A stretch of 19,537 bases of DNA from an uncultured Collinsella sp. (GCA_937934355.1 CALGZY010000092.1:1-19537), one strand, 5' to 3'; positions 1 to 9,740 are shown, counted from the first letter of the stretch. Program-made: numbers and translations. The notes: generated by a model not told the origin, from the letters alone.

Positions 1-2
1 AG

Positions 3-743
3 TGGGTCATGGCGATCGGCTCGCCGTTCGGCAACGAGCAGTCCGTCTCCACGGGTATTGTGTCGGCGCTGTATCGCTCCACGGCTATGAGCTCTACCAG
101 CGGCAACACTATCTATGCCAACATGATCCAGACCGATGCCGCCATCAACCCGGGCAACTCCGGCGGCGCGCTCGTCAACGACAATGGCGAGCTTGTGGGT
201 ATCAACTCGCTCATCGAGAGCTACTCGGGCTCCAGCTCGGGCGTGGGTTTTGCCATTCCGGTTAACTACGCCAAGAACATTGCCGACCAGATCATCGACG
301 GCAAGACACCGGTGCATCCGTACATGGGCGCCACGCTTTCGAGCGTCAACGCGCTCAACGCCCGTACCAACAAGCTGAGCACCGATAGTGGTGCGTACGT
401 GGCGAGCGTCGTCGAGGACGGTCCTGCCGCCAAGGCCGGCATTCAGGAGGGCGACGTCATCACCAAGCTGGGCGACGATGAGATTACGAGCGCCGATGGC
501 CTGATCATCGCGCTGCGCAGCCACGAGGTGGGCGAGAAGGTCGAGATCACGCTTATGCGCGGCAAGGAAGAGAAGAAGGTCACGGTTGAGCTGGGCTCCG
601 ATGAGGAACTGAAGAACCAGCAGCAGGACGACAGTTCGACCGACACCGGCAACGGCGGTATTACCGACGAGCAGCTGCGCCAGTACCTGGAGGAGCTGTT
701 AGGCCAGCAGGGCCAGGGTCAGGGCTACGGCCAGGGCTACTAG
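3..743 (+). CDS. htrA: HtrA/DegP-like serine protease, 3' part (5' end outside window)
   Basis: Partial trypsin-like serine protease of the HtrA/DegP family, an envelope-associated quality-control protease that degrades misfolded exported proteins. The open frame runs in from the window edge ([10 protein letters not shown]...), so the start, any membrane anchor and the catalytic His and Asp lie upstream. The visible part holds the nucleophile motif [10 protein letters not shown] (Ser codon 159-161), the end of the protease domain (GVGFAIPV), then one PDZ domain (about 318-590: YMGATL..., [14 protein letters not shown]) that would select or regulate substrate. The C-terminal tail is hydrophilic and ends in a Gln/Gly/Tyr-rich repeat ([10 protein letters not shown]). 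The ATG at 9 lies inside the conserved protease core and is not a real start. A strong terminator follows 27 bases after the stop. The family assignment is firm; which paralogue it is cannot be told from this part. Confidence 0.93.
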   Translation, partial: WVMAIGSPFGNEQSVSTGIVSALYRSTAMSSTSGNTIYANMIQTDAAINPGNSGGALVNDNGELVGINSLIESYSGSSSGVGFAIPVNYAKNIADQIIDGKTPVHPYMGATLSSVNALNARTNKLSTDSGAYVASVVEDGPAAKAGIQEGDVITKLGDDEITSADGLIIALRSHEVGEKVEITLMRGKEEKKVTVELGSDEELKNQQQDDSSTDTGNGGITDEQLRQYLEELLGQQGQGQGYGQGY

Positions 744-770
744 CGAGCTGTATCGCACATATCGAGGCCA

Positions 771-810
771 GAGGGGGCCGTCCCATCAACGTGGGACAGC
801 CCCCTCTTTT
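771..810 (+). terminator. Rho-independent terminator of htrA
   Basis: A 15-base stem 771-785 pairs with 792-806 around a 6-base loop with one internal mismatch (GAGGGGGCCGTCCCA against TGGGACAGCCCCCTC) and is followed by TTTT. It ends the protease transcript. Confidence 0.9.
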
Positions 811-815
811 CTCAT

Positions 816-846
816 TGATCCGTTGGGGACGGAGGAAAACGGATCA
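816..846. repeat. Hairpin with GGGGACGG-type loop
   Basis: TGATCCGTT (816-824) pairs perfectly with AACGGATCA (838-846) around a loop beginning GGGGACGGAGG. The stem is unrelated to the other hairpins in the window, but the loop resembles the GGGACAGG loops at 9713, 11347 and 12309. It lacks a T-run, so it is more likely a small dispersed palindrome than a terminator. Confidence 0.55.
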
Positions 847-881
847 CTTGTGGCAGGCAAGAGGCTTGGTTTGGAAGGGCT

Positions 882-1084
882 TGGACAGTTAGTTCAGATA
901 CGTATAAATCTGGGGCAGCTTGGGATGCGTTTTGAGCATTTTTTGATTGGGATGGGGTTTGAATGGGTGTTTGGGAGGGCGAGCGGGACGTTTACATGGT
1001 CTCAGGGAGCCCAAATTAGTTGAAACAGGGGTGTTCGTGCCTAATCCAGCTCTAGGATTTATACGTATCTGAACTAACTGTCCA
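882..1084. repeat. 203-bp element with perfect 29-bp terminal inverted repeats (MITE-like)
   Basis: Bases 882-910 and 1056-1084 are exact reverse complements over 29 bases (outer ends TGGACAGTTAGTTCAG... and ...CTGAACTAACTGTCCA), separated by 145 bases. Each arm contains the palindrome ATACGTAT. The interior is G-rich on the plus strand, contains a smaller inverted pair TTTGGG/CCCAAA and has no convincing gene: the only open frame crossing it starts before the element and has no recognisable features. Size and ends fit a non-autonomous mobile element, but no target-site duplication is visible at the exact ends. It could alternatively be a structured RNA or cruciform element. It ends 108 bases before the ligA start. 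Confidence 0.6.
949..987 (+). other. Potential G-quadruplex motif
   Basis: Six runs of three or four G (949-951, 954-957, 965-967, 973-975, 977-979, 985-987) are separated by loops of 2, 7, 5, 1 and 5 bases. This satisfies the usual G3+N1-7 rule more than once. It sits inside the 882-1084 inverted-repeat element. Folding is inferred from sequence only. Confidence 0.5.
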
Positions 1085-1180
1085 CCCCAGTCTGGCGGCT
1101 GCCGATTCGGTGCGGTTTGAGACCGCTATTCGGCCCCATTGCGACCGGTGGTACTCTTGTATCCGTTTGAAATCGAGTGA

Positions 1181-3421
<2,241 letters not shown>

Positions 3422-3440
3422 TGCATCGATAACCAAATTG

Positions 3441-3490
3441 AAGATCCGCCCGGACAGCATGATTGAACTGCCTTCCGGGCGGATCTTATT
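3441..3490. terminator. Bidirectional terminator between ligA and the convergent regulator gene
   Basis: A perfect 14-bp stem pairs 3441-3454 (AAGATCCGCCCGGA) with 3474-3487 (TCCGGGCGGATCTT) around a 19-base loop. A short T-rich stretch (ATTTGG) follows on the plus strand and CAATTTGG follows on the minus strand. It lies between two converging genes and overlaps the last bases of the minus-strand gene, so it probably serves both. Confidence 0.8.
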
Positions 3491-4334
3491 TGGACGGGGC
3501 AGCCGGCACCGTGATCTGCGTCACATGGGTCGCGGGGTCGTCGCTGATGATGTCGTCAATGAGGGCGATCTCGCGTGAGGGGCCAGCGGGGGACAGCCTG
3601 TGTTCGCGCATATAGCCGAGCAGCTGCTTATAGCGCGGGCCCGCTTGCCCGTGTGTGCCGCGGAAGCTAATGGTCAGGCACCGCGCGGCGGGCCGCACCT
3701 CGACATCGCCCACGTAATCATCGGTGTCATCGAGCAGCAGAAAGACCTCGTCGTAGCCGTCAAAGTCGCCGGCGGCCAGGCGCTCGGCGCTAATCCCAAC
3801 GCCCAGGTTGCCCAGAAAGACAAAGGTCTCGTGTTGCCCCTTCTGCAGCTGACGAATCTGCCACTCCAGCGCATAGGCGTCGGTAGGCTTAACGCGTTCG
3901 CGCAGCACGGCGCAGCGAAGCTCGGGCGTATCGATTGTGCAAATGGTATCGAGCTTGGTGTTCAAGGCATCGCGGAGCAGCGCAAGCCGGTTATCGATCT
4001 TGCGCGACACACGCTCCAGCTCTCGGCGCTTGCGCTCGATGAGCTCCTGTTGCTGAGCCAGCTGCCGTTGCATAAGGTCCACGTCGCGCGTGGTCACAAA
4101 CTCTCGAATCTGCGCCAAGGGCAAGTTGAGAACACGCAGGTGGCTGATGGTGTTGAGGGTGGAGAGCTGCCGCGATCCGTAGTAGCGGTACCCGCTTGCC
4201 GGATCGATGTACGCCGGGTCCAGCAAGCCCATCTGCTCGTAATGACGTAGCGTCCCCACGCTCAGGTTAAACAGGCGCGCCACCTCGCCAATGCGGAGCA
4301 GGCCCTCGGTATGTTCACTTGGCATGTCGGTCAC
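3486..4334 (-). CDS. MerR-family regulator with GyrI-like effector-binding domain (BmrR-type)
   Basis: Probable ligand-responsive transcription activator of the adjacent efflux pump. The 282-aa product begins with a MerR winged-helix DNA-binding domain (about residues 12-80: LRIGEVARLFNLSVGTLRHYEQMGLLDP, then SGYRYYGSRQL), followed by a coiled-coil dimerisation helix rich in Gln/Arg/Glu (about 88-125) and a C-terminal ~150-residue region with the look of the BmrR/GyrI-like multidrug-binding fold (YDEVFLLLDD, RCLTISFRGTHGQAGPRYKQLLGYMREH). GTG at 4334 is chosen because GAAAGGAG lies 7 bases before it; the in-frame ATG at 4325 would be 16 bases from that site. It follows the pump gene on the same strand after 54 bases, so the two are probably co-transcribed. 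The ligand is unknown. Confidence 0.9.
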   Translation of the reverse strand: MTDMPSEHTEGLLRIGEVARLFNLSVGTLRHYEQMGLLDPAYIDPASGYRYYGSRQLSTLNTISHLRVLNLPLAQIREFVTTRDVDLMQRQLAQQQELIERKRRELERVSRKIDNRLALLRDALNTKLDTICTIDTPELRCAVLRERVKPTDAYALEWQIRQLQKGQHETFVFLGNLGVGISAERLAAGDFDGYDEVFLLLDDTDDYVGDVEVRPAARCLTISFRGTHGQAGPRYKQLLGYMREHRLSPAGPSREIALIDDIISDDPATHVTQITVPAAPSK

Positions 4335-4388
4335 AGGACCGCTCCTTTCAATGGAGTCGGGGAGGGATGCCAGGCCTGCGTTGCCCCG

Positions 4389-5735
4389 CTACGCCACCAG
4401 CTTGTCAAAAGCTCCGCGGCGGTTGAGCACGGTAAACGCGACAACACAGATGACCGCCGACAAAATCGATCCGCACGGCGAGGCGATGCCCATGGGAAAC
4501 AGCGTGTCGGAATAGGCGTTCGACAGCAGCCACGCGCCCGGCACGCGAATGAGCGCCACGGCCAGCACGTTGTGCGCAAAGCCGATGTAGCTCTTGCCGT
4601 ATGCAGCGAAAAAGCCGCTAAAGCAAATGTGGATGCCGGCAAAAATCGCGTCGAAAATGTAGCTGCGCATATAGCCGGTACCGGCCGCGACGACTGCGGC
4701 GTCCTTGGCAAAAAAGCCAATAAACGCCGGCGCCACCAGCCACATCAGCACCGTGACCAGGCAACCGTACGCCACCGAGATGGTCATGGCGTCCTTGAGT
4801 ACCTGACGCGCACGATCGCCCTTGCCTGCGCCGGCGTTTTGCGCCGTGAGTGCGCTGACGGTGGCGCCCATGGAACTCGGCACAATGAACAAAAAGCTGA
4901 TCATCTTTTCGACCAGGCCCACGGCGGCGGCGTCGACGAGCCCTCGGTGGTTGGCGATGACGGTGATAAACATAAACGCCACCTGGATGCAACCGTCCTG
5001 CACGGCCACGGGCACGCCGATCTTAAGAATGCTGCCGAGCACCTCGGGCTGGGGGCGCAGGTCGCTACGCTTAACGTGGATGTTCGTGCGGTGGCTCTTG
5101 AGCCACACGAGCGCGAGGGCAACGCTTGCCGTCTGGGCGGTTACCGTGCCGAGCGCCGCACCCACGGGGCCGAGTCCCATGTGGCCGATAAATAGAAAGT
5201 CGAGCGCGATGTTGATGATGCACGCCACGCCGATCACGTACATAGGCGAGCGCGAATCGCCCAGCCCGCGAAAGATGGCCGAGAGAATGTTGTACGCGGC
5301 GATAAACGGAATGCCGACAAAGCAGATACGCAGGTAGGCGGCGGTGCCTTCGACTGCCTCGGCCGGCGTGCCAATGAGCGCCACGATTTGCGGGCACAGT
5401 GCGAGCAGGACGGCGGCCAGTACCACCGAGACGCTCATAAAGAGCGTGATGGTGTTGCCGATGGCGGTCTCGGCGCGATCGAAACGGCGCGAGCCCACAG
5501 CGTGGCCGACGATAACCGTCGTTCCCATGGCCAGCCCCACGAGCGTCACGGTAATGATGTAGAGCGTCTGCGCGCCATTACCCACGGCGGTGATGCCGGC
5601 GGCACCGCTGAACTGCCCCATCATGTACAGGTCGGCCATACCGTAGAGCATCTGCAAAAAGTACGAGAGCATATAAGGCAGGGCAAAGACCGCGATGGTC
5701 TTAAGGACATTGCCGCGTGTGAGGTCGTGTTCCAT
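4389..5735 (-). CDS. MATE-family multidrug/Na+(H+) antiporter
   Basis: Integral membrane efflux pump of the MATE superfamily, expected to export cationic drugs or other small toxic molecules in exchange for Na+ or H+. The 448-aa protein has the family's usual length and hydrophobicity, consistent with about 12 membrane helices in two halves. Family features include the N-terminal MEHDLTRGNVLKTIAVFALPY, the helix-1/2 stretch LQMLYGMADLYMMGQF, AIFRGLGDSRSPMY after helix 5 and, in the second half, LTAQNAGAGKGDRARQVL, the counterpart of VGHAVGSRRFDRAE in the first. No strong Shine-Dalgarno precedes the ATG. A MerR-type promoter lies about 40 bases upstream, and the likely regulator follows in the same operon. 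The substrate cannot be read from sequence. Confidence 0.93.
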   Translation of the reverse strand: MEHDLTRGNVLKTIAVFALPYMLSYFLQMLYGMADLYMMGQFSGAAGITAVGNGAQTLYIITVTLVGLAMGTTVIVGHAVGSRRFDRAETAIGNTITLFMSVSVVLAAVLLALCPQIVALIGTPAEAVEGTAAYLRICFVGIPFIAAYNILSAIFRGLGDSRSPMYVIGVACIINIALDFLFIGHMGLGPVGAALGTVTAQTASVALALVWLKSHRTNIHVKRSDLRPQPEVLGSILKIGVPVAVQDGCIQVAFMFITVIANHRGLVDAAAVGLVEKMISFLFIVPSSMGATVSALTAQNAGAGKGDRARQVLKDAMTISVAYGCLVTVLMWLVAPAFIGFFAKDAAVVAAGTGYMRSYIFDAIFAGIHICFSGFFAAYGKSYIGFAHNVLAVALIRVPGAWLLSNAYSDTLFPMGIASPCGSILSAVICVVAFTVLNRRGAFDKLVA

Positions 5736-5775
5736 GGGCGGGGCTTTCTGGCTGGGTTCGTTTAACTACCAGTGT

Positions 5776-5806
5776 AGTGAAAACCCTACAACGATTATAG
5801 AGTCAA
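5776..5806 (-). promoter_or_regulatory. MerR-type promoter/operator of the efflux operon
   Basis: Read on the minus strand, TTGACT (5806-5801) is followed after a 19-base spacer by TTCACT (5781-5776). The spacer holds a near-perfect dyad, CTATAA-TCG-TTGTAG (5800-5786), with one mismatch between arms. An overlong 19-bp spacer carrying a dyad is the hallmark of promoters activated by MerR regulators through DNA untwisting. The -10 is weak, as expected for an activator-dependent promoter. An alternative reading uses TATAAT inside the dyad as a -10, but it has no good -35. Confidence 0.65.
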
Positions 5807-5905
5807 GGTTTATGTTGCCAGTGGGGCGAAATAAGTGAGCCTGTTTTCATTTCCATTCGAATACGGGCATGCGCCGTGTAGGCTTAGTGCCCCTTACCTC
5901 GCCTC

Positions 5906-5970
5906 AAACCATCACAACATTCGACGTTTTTTGCCAAAATCGGGAAAAGCATCGAATGTTGTGATGGTTT
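5906..5970 (+). repeat. 65-bp palindromic repeat, copy 1
   Basis: Perfect 19-bp arms 5906-5924 (AAACCATCACAACATTCGA) and 5952-5970 are exact reverse complements; the core is also largely self-complementary, so nearly the whole element folds as one hairpin. Copy 2 at 7148-7212 has the same length and orientation and differs by one base in the core. It lies in the gap between the efflux-operon promoter and the nuclease-like gene. Confidence 0.9.
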
Positions 5971-6071
5971 TTCTGCCACTCGACCGGGTGGAATCGCTTT
6001 CTTGCGCACGAAGGTGTGCGGACCCGTGGGCAGGGGAATAAGGTTGGTTATCCGACTCCATTGGAGGGCTC

Positions 6072-7109
6072 ATGGACCTGCCGATCGTCCTGTCCCATAA
6101 GACTGCCTGGCTGTACCACAACGTGGCGCGCCCGTCCGAGCCGCTCTCGCGAGCAAGCAGCCTATACGATGAGGACTCGCTTGCTAACGAGGCGGAGCCG
6201 ACCGCGAGCCTGCCCAAATTGGGACTCGATACCAAGGGGCTGAGGGCTTCACCGGCAGTTGGGATCGTTACCGACTATCTGGTTTCGCTCGGTATTCCAC
6301 GAGAAGAGCTCGATCATATCGACACGCTCGTCAACTTTGATTTTGAGCGCTCGACGCCGGCTGGATTTAGGTGCCACGTGTTTGGAGCGCCGGTACCTCC
6401 AGGCCATCTTATCGAGGTGGCAGAGGGCCTTCTGGTGGTTGATGAGGCCATGTGCTTTGTCCAAGCGGGTTCGTGGATGAGCGAGCCCGAGCAGCTGGAA
6501 TATGGCTACGAAATCTGCGCCCGATACCATTTGAATCATCTGTCGACAGGCGATTATATCGAGATGGGGCAGAGGTATACCGTTGCCGACTTGATTGCTT
6601 ATTGCAATGAGAACCGATCTCGTCAGGGGGCTGTACGCGCGGCCGCCGCGCTCAAGCGCGTGCACGATGGCGCGCGGTCGCCCATGGAGACGGCCACCGC
6701 AATCATGGTCGTAGCAAAACGTTCCCAGGGCGGGCTGGGATACGCCAAGATCGAGCTCAACCATCGAGTGGATGTTCCCAACGAGTTCAAGTATCTCGCA
6801 AAGGCCGGGTATTTCGAGATCGACGTATATGCGCCTGCGAGCGGTACGGGGATTGAGTACAACGGTTCGGACCATCTTGATAAATAGCGCAGCGCGTCGG
6901 ACGCGGAGCGTATGACCGTGCTGAGCGCGCTGGGCTTTAGGATGATCGTCCTCACCGGGACTCAGTTTGCCCACCAGCTGCAATTGCACCGGGCGATGAA
7001 CGCCATTGCGCTCGCGATGGGTATCAAGTGCGACCGAAGCGAAGCGTTCCAGAAACGTCAGAACGACCTGCGAGAATTCGTGATTCGGCACTGGGACGGC
7101 GGCCTTTAG
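6072..7109 (+). pseudogene. DUF559/Vsr-like nuclease-fold protein interrupted by an in-frame TAG
   Basis: From the ATG at 6072 (GGAGGG at 6063-6068) the frame runs 271 codons to TAG at 6885-6887, then continues in the same frame to TAG at 7107-7109 with plausible protein sequence (RSASDAERMTVLSALGFRMIVLTG...). Read through, it gives about 345 residues. The C-terminal part resembles the DUF559/very-short-patch-repair endonuclease-like fold: SPMET (Glu206), FEIDVYAP (Asp251), IEYNGSDH (Glu262), then the family's R-x3-D-x2-R...L...G...LT helix, which is exactly what the stop removes. A CAG (Gln) to TAG change is the simplest cause. The N-terminal half (LSHKTAWLYHN...) recalls AbiEi-like regulators fused to such domains in actinobacteria, but I cannot assign a function. 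Two 65-bp palindromes flank the gene. Alternatives are tolerated readthrough or a shortened 271-aa protein. Confidence 0.7.
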
Positions 7110-7147
7110 AGGCGTTCCGGTCCTTCTACGGGGTGCCGTGGGCGGGC

Positions 7148-7212
7148 AAACCATCACAACATTCGACGTTTTTCGCCAAAATCGGGAAAAGCATCGAATG
7201 TTGTGATGGTTT
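7148..7212 (+). repeat. 65-bp palindromic repeat, copy 2
   Basis: It has the same 19-bp arms (7148-7166 and 7194-7212) and the same orientation as the copy at 5906-5970, with a single core difference (TTTTTCGCC instead of TTTTTTGCC) that keeps pairing as C-G instead of a T-G wobble. It starts 38 bases after the nuclease-like gene and precedes moaA. Confidence 0.9.
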
Positions 7213-7344
7213 GCGTGTTGAGGATGGGCTTGGGAAGCCGGTCTTGCTCGAAGCGACCTGTCCTGTCGTACGGGTGTCGGCATGATTCTCTCGTGGGGTA
7301 TTATGTTTTCCGAAGAATAAAACGCCGCGTGAGGGGAAGGCTGC

Positions 7345-8400
7345 GTGGACGGGCGCGTGCAACATGACGGCTTTGGCCGCGATATCAACTACCTGCGCAT
7401 TGCCGTTACCGACAAGTGCAACTTCCGCTGCATTTACTGCATGCCGGCCGATGGCGTGGCGCCCCGTGCGCACGACGAGCTGCTCAGCGCCGAGGAAATC
7501 GCCCGCTTTGTGCGCTTGGTGGCGGGGGAGGGCATTCGCCGCGTGCGCCTGACGGGTGGCGAGCCGCTGGTCAGCCGCCGTATCATCCCGCTTATTCGCG
7601 ACATCCGCGCGATTCCGCAGATCGAAGACATCTCGCTCACCACCAACGGCGCCCTGCTGCCCAAGCTAGCGCCGCAGCTCAAGGATGCCGGGCTTAACCG
7701 CGTCAACATTTCGCTCGACACACTCGACCCCGAGCTGTTTGGAAAGATCACGCGCCTGGGTCGACTCGAGCAGACCATGGCCGGCGTCGACGCGGCGCTG
7801 GCTTGGGGCTTTGAGCCCGTTAAGGTCAACTGCGTTGTGGTGCGCCGGCTCAACCAGGATGTGGCGGCCCTCGCACGGCTGACCGTCGACCGCCCCATCC
7901 ACCTGCGCTTTATCGAATACATGCCCATCGGCGACGAGCGCACCAGCTCGCATTGCGCTGTGGACCCGCATGCGCCCGCGCTCAATCCCGAGCTGTGGGA
8001 CGTGAGCGATACCGTGCCGAGCGACGAGCTGCGGGCGCGCATCAATGCCGGGGCCACCGCGGCGGGACTGGGCGAGCTCGAGCCGCTCGACATCAACGAC
8101 GCTCCTGCTGGTGCGGGCCCTGCGCGCTATTGGCACTTTCCGGGTGCGGCGGGAACGGTTGGCTTCATCAGCGCCATGTCCAACCATTTTTGCGCGAATT
8201 GCAACCGTCTGCGCCTGACGGCCGATGGCAACGTGCGTCCGTGCCTGTTTAGCGATGCCGAGTATTCGGTGCGTGAGGCGCTGCGCCGTGGTGATGATAT
8301 GCAGGTACTTTCGATTTGGCGCGATGCCGTGGCCCACAAACCGCAGGAACACGCGATAATTGAGGGCACGCAACGATTTATGTCCCAAATCGGAGGATGA
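7345..8400 (+). CDS. moaA: GTP 3',8-cyclase MoaA (molybdenum cofactor synthesis)
   Basis: Radical-SAM enzyme for the first step of molybdopterin synthesis: it converts GTP to 3',8-cyclo-7,8-dihydro-GTP, the substrate of MoaC. The 351-aa product carries the N-terminal radical-SAM cluster motif DKCNFRCIYCMP (Cys25, 29, 32), the GGEPL SAM-binding motif (RLTGGEPLVS), the C-terminal second [4Fe-4S] site HFCANCNRLRLTADGNVRPC (Cys283, 286, 300) and the conserved Gly-Gly C-terminus (SQIGG) required for activity. GTG at 7345 is chosen because a purine-rich site (GAGGGGAAGG, 7331-7340) lies just upstream and conserved sequence begins soon after. A possible -10 (TATTAT) lies at 7299-7304 without a clear -35. 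The next gene starts 4 bases after the stop, with its ribosome site inside moaA, so the two are surely co-transcribed. Confidence 0.97.
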   Translation: MDGRVQHDGFGRDINYLRIAVTDKCNFRCIYCMPADGVAPRAHDELLSAEEIARFVRLVAGEGIRRVRLTGGEPLVSRRIIPLIRDIRAIPQIEDISLTTNGALLPKLAPQLKDAGLNRVNISLDTLDPELFGKITRLGRLEQTMAGVDAALAWGFEPVKVNCVVVRRLNQDVAALARLTVDRPIHLRFIEYMPIGDERTSSHCAVDPHAPALNPELWDVSDTVPSDELRARINAGATAAGLGELEPLDINDAPAGAGPARYWHFPGAAGTVGFISAMSNHFCANCNRLRLTADGNVRPCLFSDAEYSVREALRRGDDMQVLSIWRDAVAHKPQEHAIIEGTQRFMSQIGG

Positions 8401-8404
8401 TCAT

Positions 8405-9700
8405 ATGGCCAAGAGCAGGTACGCCGATGCCACCAAGGCCGCTCGCAGGGCCGCGATGTCTGCCCACAAAGCCACGGCTGCGGCGAATGCTGGTAACGCC
8501 GACGCGTCCGCGCAGCCGTCTGCCAGCGCTGCCATCGAGCCCGCCCGCGACGCCCGTCGTGACGAGTTGACGCACGTGGACGCCAAGGGCGAGGTGCGCA
8601 TGGTCGACGTGTCCGACAAGGCCGAGACCCATCGCATTGCCATCGCCGAGGGCACCATCCTCATGCATCCCGAGACGCAGGCCATGGTGCTGCAGGACCG
8701 CGCCAAAAAGGGCGACGTGCTCGCCTGCGCGCGCGTGGCGGGCATCATGGCCATCAAGCGCACGAGCGACATCATCCCCATGTGCCATCCGCTGCTCATT
8801 ACCAAGAGCAAGTGCGACATTGCGCCCATCGCTGCGGCGGGGACGCCGGCCGAGGACGTGCCCGAGGGCTGGGCGTCGGCGCGCGCGGACGGGCAGGTTG
8901 GCTTTCACGTACTGGTTACGGCCGGCGTGACGGGCAAGACGGGTATCGAGATGGAGGCCCTGACCGGCGCGAGTGCCGCGTGTCTGACCGTCTACGACAT
9001 GTGCAAGGCCGTCGATCGCGGTATGGAGATTGTCGACGTGCGCCTGCTGCACAAGGAGGGCGGCCGCTCGGGCGTGTGGGACCGCGCAGGGCGCCAGACC
9101 GCTGCCGTTGAGGCCGCCACCGCAGACGGTAACGCGCCCGCGAGCACACCCGTCGCCGTCGCGCCCGCTCCAACCGTCCCTGCGATTGCGTTTATCGGCT
9201 ACCAGAACTCGGGCAAGACCACGCTCGTCGAGAAGGTTATCGCCGAGCTCACCCGCCGCGGTCTGCGCGTGGGCTCGCTCAAGCATCATGGGCATCACGG
9301 CTTTGATATCGACGTACCCGCTAAGGACACCTGGCGCCATCACCAGGCCGGATCCAAACACGTGGGCCTCATCTGCGCCACGCGCTGGGCGGAGTACGCC
9401 GACACGCGCGAGGAGGACGAGATGCCCGCGCGCGAGCTGCTGTCGCGTTACAACGATGTCGATGTGGTGATCATCGAGGGCTACAAGACCGAGGGCTTCG
9501 ACAATATCGTGGTCGCACGCTCCGGTGTCGACCGTCTGCGCGGCAAGAGCTCGCTCGACCTGGTCGACGGTCACACGCTGGCCCTTGCCTGCAACGAGGC
9601 CCTGGCACGTCAGGCCTTCGACGCTGGCTTTGCAACCAGAGCCATCAACATCAACGACGCCCGAGCCATCTGCGATCTTATCCAAGACCACCTGGTCTAA
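8405..9700 (+). CDS. moaC: MoaC-MobB fusion: cyclic pyranopterin monophosphate synthase plus molybdopterin-guanine dinucleotide adapter
   Basis: A 431-aa two-domain protein of molybdenum-cofactor synthesis. Residues ~58-235 are MoaC, which forms cyclic pyranopterin monophosphate from the MoaA product: LTHVDAKGEVRMVDVSDKAET, SDIIPMCHPL, KTGIEMEALTGASAACLTVY and the catalytic pair Asp198/Lys201 in YDMCKAVD. After an Ala/Pro/Thr linker, residues ~257-431 are MobB, a small P-loop GTPase that assists attachment of a nucleotide to the pterin: Walker A GYQNSGKT (265-272), LKHHGHHGFDID and VVIIEGYKTEGFD. The N-terminal ~57 residues form an Ala-rich basic extension not found in stand-alone MoaC. ATG 8405 is chosen because GGAGG (8392-8396) lies 8 bases before it; an earlier in-frame ATG at 8360 lies inside moaA without such a site. 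The fusion implies that the two steps act on one cofactor flow, although they are not consecutive. Confidence 0.95.
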   Translation: MAKSRYADATKAARRAAMSAHKATAAANAGNADASAQPSASAAIEPARDARRDELTHVDAKGEVRMVDVSDKAETHRIAIAEGTILMHPETQAMVLQDRAKKGDVLACARVAGIMAIKRTSDIIPMCHPLLITKSKCDIAPIAAAGTPAEDVPEGWASARADGQVGFHVLVTAGVTGKTGIEMEALTGASAACLTVYDMCKAVDRGMEIVDVRLLHKEGGRSGVWDRAGRQTAAVEAATADGNAPASTPVAVAPAPTVPAIAFIGYQNSGKTTLVEKVIAELTRRGLRVGSLKHHGHHGFDIDVPAKDTWRHHQAGSKHVGLICATRWAEYADTREEDEMPARELLSRYNDVDVVIIEGYKTEGFDNIVVARSGVDRLRGKSSLDLVDGHTLALACNEALARQAFDAGFATRAININDARAICDLIQDHLV

Positions 9701-9740
9701 AACCTGCCAAAAAGGGACAGGTTTATTTTGGCAGGTTTTA
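9699..9740 (+). terminator. Terminator of the moa operon, loop of GGGACAGG type
   Basis: A perfect 14-bp stem pairs AAAACCTGCCAAAA (9699-9712) with TTTTGGCAGGTTTT (9726-9739), beginning at the stop codon and ending in T residues. The loop reads AGGGACAGGTTTA and resembles the loops of the next hairpins even though the stems differ. Confidence 0.8.

Noticed and set aside
823..1023. Small plus-strand open frame of 66 codons crossing the inverted-repeat element
   Set aside because: It begins in the loop of a hairpin without a ribosome site, runs through the left terminal repeat and the G-rich core, and encodes nothing recognisable.
6885..6887. TAG as pyrrolysine codon
   Set aside because: The protein is not a methylamine methyltransferase and no pyrrolysine machinery is visible; a nonsense mutation is simpler.
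5906..7212. CRISPR-like repeats
   Set aside because: The 65-bp units are palindromic over most of their length, only two lie near each other at about 1.2 kb, and there are no spacer-sized intervals or cas genes.
7213..7344. Possible molybdenum-cofactor riboswitch before moaA
   Set aside because: The gap is short and I could not find the paired elements expected of a Moco RNA; only a -10-like TATTAT is visible.
8378..9691. A 437-codon minus-strand open frame opposite moaC-mobB
   Set aside because: It coincides almost exactly with the fusion gene and has no independent features.
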